Source: Methanolobus sp.
Lineage (GTDB): Archaea; Halobacteriota; Methanosarcinia; Methanosarcinales; Methanosarcinaceae
Assembly (NCBI RefSeq): GCF_016278385.1
Contig: NZ_JADQBY010000032.1
Coordinates: 1 to 64,000, forward strand
DNA: 64,000 bases
Direction of reading: 5' to 3'
In this document: piece after piece, positions 62,843-64,000 of the stretch
Numbering within the stretch: the first letter of the stretch is position 1
How the letters are laid out: every line of letters starts with the position of its first letter
Made by a program: the position numbers and the translations under genes
Notes under the pieces: model-generated
The model's input: only the letters and a program-made list of their open reading frames with translations
What the model was told of the DNA's origin: nothing
Database searches by the model: none

Positions 62843-64000
62843 CTATGAGTTCTCCGCCTCTATCCATTTTGGAATCTTCACATGAAATGAGCTCCCCTGT
62901 CCTATCTCACTTTCAATCCAGATATTTCCCTGATGTGCAGCTACAGTATCCTTGCAGATATAGAGACTTGATTCAAAACCCTGGAACATCCGTGCTATTG
63001 AATCATCCGCCTGATACATTTTATAAAACAGACGGGGTATGAGATCTTTAGCTATACCTTCACCGGTATCAGTTATAGTCACATGTAGATGGCCATTTTC
63101 CTCTGATACTTCGACGCCGATACTGTTTCCTTTTGGTGTGAGATTGATAGCATTATGGATCAGGTATACAAACATTTCCTTCAGTTTTTCCTTATCTCCC
63201 TTTACAGGAGGAAGGCCTGCCGGAATTTCCTTTTCCAGTGCCAGTTCTTTTTCATCTATCAACAATATCTGGTTAAGTAGCACATCAGATAGAACAGTTC
63301 CAATACTGACCGGCTCAAATGAGTACTCTATCCTGCCGGATTGTTGTAAATCACTATACAAAATTGCATCAATAAGGAGTTTTAACCTCTCGGAGTTATT
63401 CAGCAATATAGAAATAGCCTCTTTCTGTGAATCATCTAGCAGGTTCAATGTTTCATCATCAAGTACATCAAATCCATGCAAAAGATCATGTCCGTTTTTA
63501 ATACTGTCTTCAATGAATTCTGTTTTTATCATATTGACAGATCTGAGCTTTGTATTGGCTTTCAGGAGTTCCTCAGAGTACTTACTTAATGCACCTATCA
63601 ACTGTTTTCTCTGGATCAGTTTCCACATACCCTGCATCAAAAGGGTGAGTTGGCGGACATCGGATTCATCATATTCTTCCTCTTTATTTCCAACACCCAC
63701 AACTGCAACTATATGATCTCCATCAAATATTGGAACATTCATATGTCTTGTTAATTCTACATGTCCTTTTGGATATCCTTTTTTCATGGTATTTGGAGCA
63801 GAATAATCATTTGTAATGATTGCTTTTCTCTGCTTAACGGCCTCTCCCCATAATCCGGTAGTCTTTACAGGATAAATGAATTGTTTGTCGCTTATACCAC
63901 ACTCATTCATTGCTGTATTTGACCATGAATCCATTATAAGGTCTGTTTCATCAGCATTCATGAACGCAAGATAACCAAGTTTACTTTCAGTAAGGCGAAC
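62843..64000 (-). CDS. GAF-domain histidine kinase-like protein, partial, with altered kinase motifs
   Basis: The frame continues past the right edge, since codons beyond the first ATG (63961) still match the family (RLTESKLGYLAF). A methanogen-type GAF domain (GLWGEAVKQRKAIITNDYSAP, VPIFDGDHIVAVVGVGNKEEEYDESDVRQ) is followed by a coiled linker and a HisKA/HATPase_c region. The phosphoacceptor stretch, normally SHELRTPL, reads IKNGHDLLHG and lacks the H-E/D-x-R/K core. In the ATPase the N-box (HNAINLTP) and G1 (DTGEGIA) are present, but the G2 box reads GFESSLYICKD instead of GxGLGL. It sits upstream of the SUMF1 gene, 55 bases away. Upstream part not seen. Confidence 0.85.
   Translation of the reverse strand, partial: VRLTESKLGYLAFMNADETDLIMDSWSNTAMNECGISDKQFIYPVKTTGLWGEAVKQRKAIITNDYSAPNTMKKGYPKGHVELTRHMNVPIFDGDHIVAVVGVGNKEEEYDESDVRQLTLLMQGMWKLIQRKQLIGALSKYSEELLKANTKLRSVNMIKTEFIEDSIKNGHDLLHGFDVLDDETLNLLDDSQKEAISILLNNSERLKLLIDAILYSDLQQSGRIEYSFEPVSIGTVLSDVLLNQILLIDEKELALEKEIPAGLPPVKGDKEKLKEMFVYLIHNAINLTPKGNSIGVEVSEENGHLHVTITDTGEGIAKDLIPRLFYKMYQADDSIARMFQGFESSLYICKDTVAAHQGNIWIESEIGQGSSFHVKIPKWIEAENS

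Noticed and set aside
63039-63716. 225-residue plus-strand frame at the right edge
   Set aside because: It is serine-rich antisense to the kinase-like gene, whose GAF and ATPase motifs are clear.

Overview
The window is chromosomal DNA from a methanogenic archaeon of the Methanosarcinaceae, most like Methanococcoides or Methanolobus. This is inferred from a form II/III RuBisCO matching the Methanococcoides burtonii type, DUF2551/DUF2115/DUF2284/DUF1638 proteins, a PGF-pre-PGF surface protein, a gamma-class carbonic anhydrase, a methanogen-type GAF sensor protein and Shine-Dalgarno sites of the GGTG/GGAG kind. Genes are moderately AT-rich and intergenic stretches strongly AT-rich. Several genes have a bacterial look (RNase III, RimK with its retropepsin-like partner, RsgA), consistent with past transfer.

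Layout. 1-2.9 kb: 3' end of a surface protein, a zinc-ribbon protein, then a decayed stretch where an FKBP gene and a membrane-protein gene, both missing their 5' ends, meet head to head. 2.9-11.2 kb: K+ channel, RuBisCO, divergent P-type ATPase, and a three-gene operon of retropepsin-like protease, RimK and desuccinylase-like hydrolase. 11.4-23.1 kb: small and large membrane proteins, ornithine decarboxylase, a transglutaminase-like lipoprotein, an M1 aminopeptidase, a DUF1724-type regulator and a NorD-like VWA protein. 23.3-24.8 kb: tRNA-Gln and three small genes. 24.8-28.2 kb: a 3.4-kb AT-rich stretch with almost no genes but with repeats and palindromes.

28.2-34.8 kb: MFS transporter, membrane phosphatase-like protein, and a sulfur/Fe-S operon tusA-dsrE-iscS-iscU whose IscS lacks the PLP lysine and whose IscU carries a DUF59-like domain. 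35-42.3 kb: LPG-synthase-type membrane protein, DUF2284, RNase III, a broken SemiSWEET gene, carbonic anhydrase, serpin lipoprotein, DHFR-like reductase and a small lipoprotein. 42.3-43.3 kb: intergenic DNA with repeated, partly hairpin-preceded elements. 43.3-49.9 kb: acetolactate synthase, RsgA, DHA2 transporter, DUF4386 protein.

49.9-52.5 kb: an acetolactate-synthase fragment, two tandem DUF1638 proteins and a TetR regulator. Identical 16-bp palindromes lie before the TetR gene and before the DUF1638 pair, suggesting one small regulon. 52.5-64 kb: a damaged DUF2115 gene, a methyltransferase, a GbsR-CARDB-permease-ATPase operon with a palindrome at its head, a lipoprotein, a decayed flavin oxidoreductase, and a row of sensor kinase-like protein, SUMF1-domain protein and methyltransferase that runs off the right edge.

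The points I rate highest are the lysine-less IscS, the TetR/DUF1638 regulon, the two repeat/palindrome families in noncoding DNA, the archaeal RNase III, and the RimK cluster in an organism group lacking the classical RimK substrate. All family assignments come from motif recognition by eye; no database search was run.
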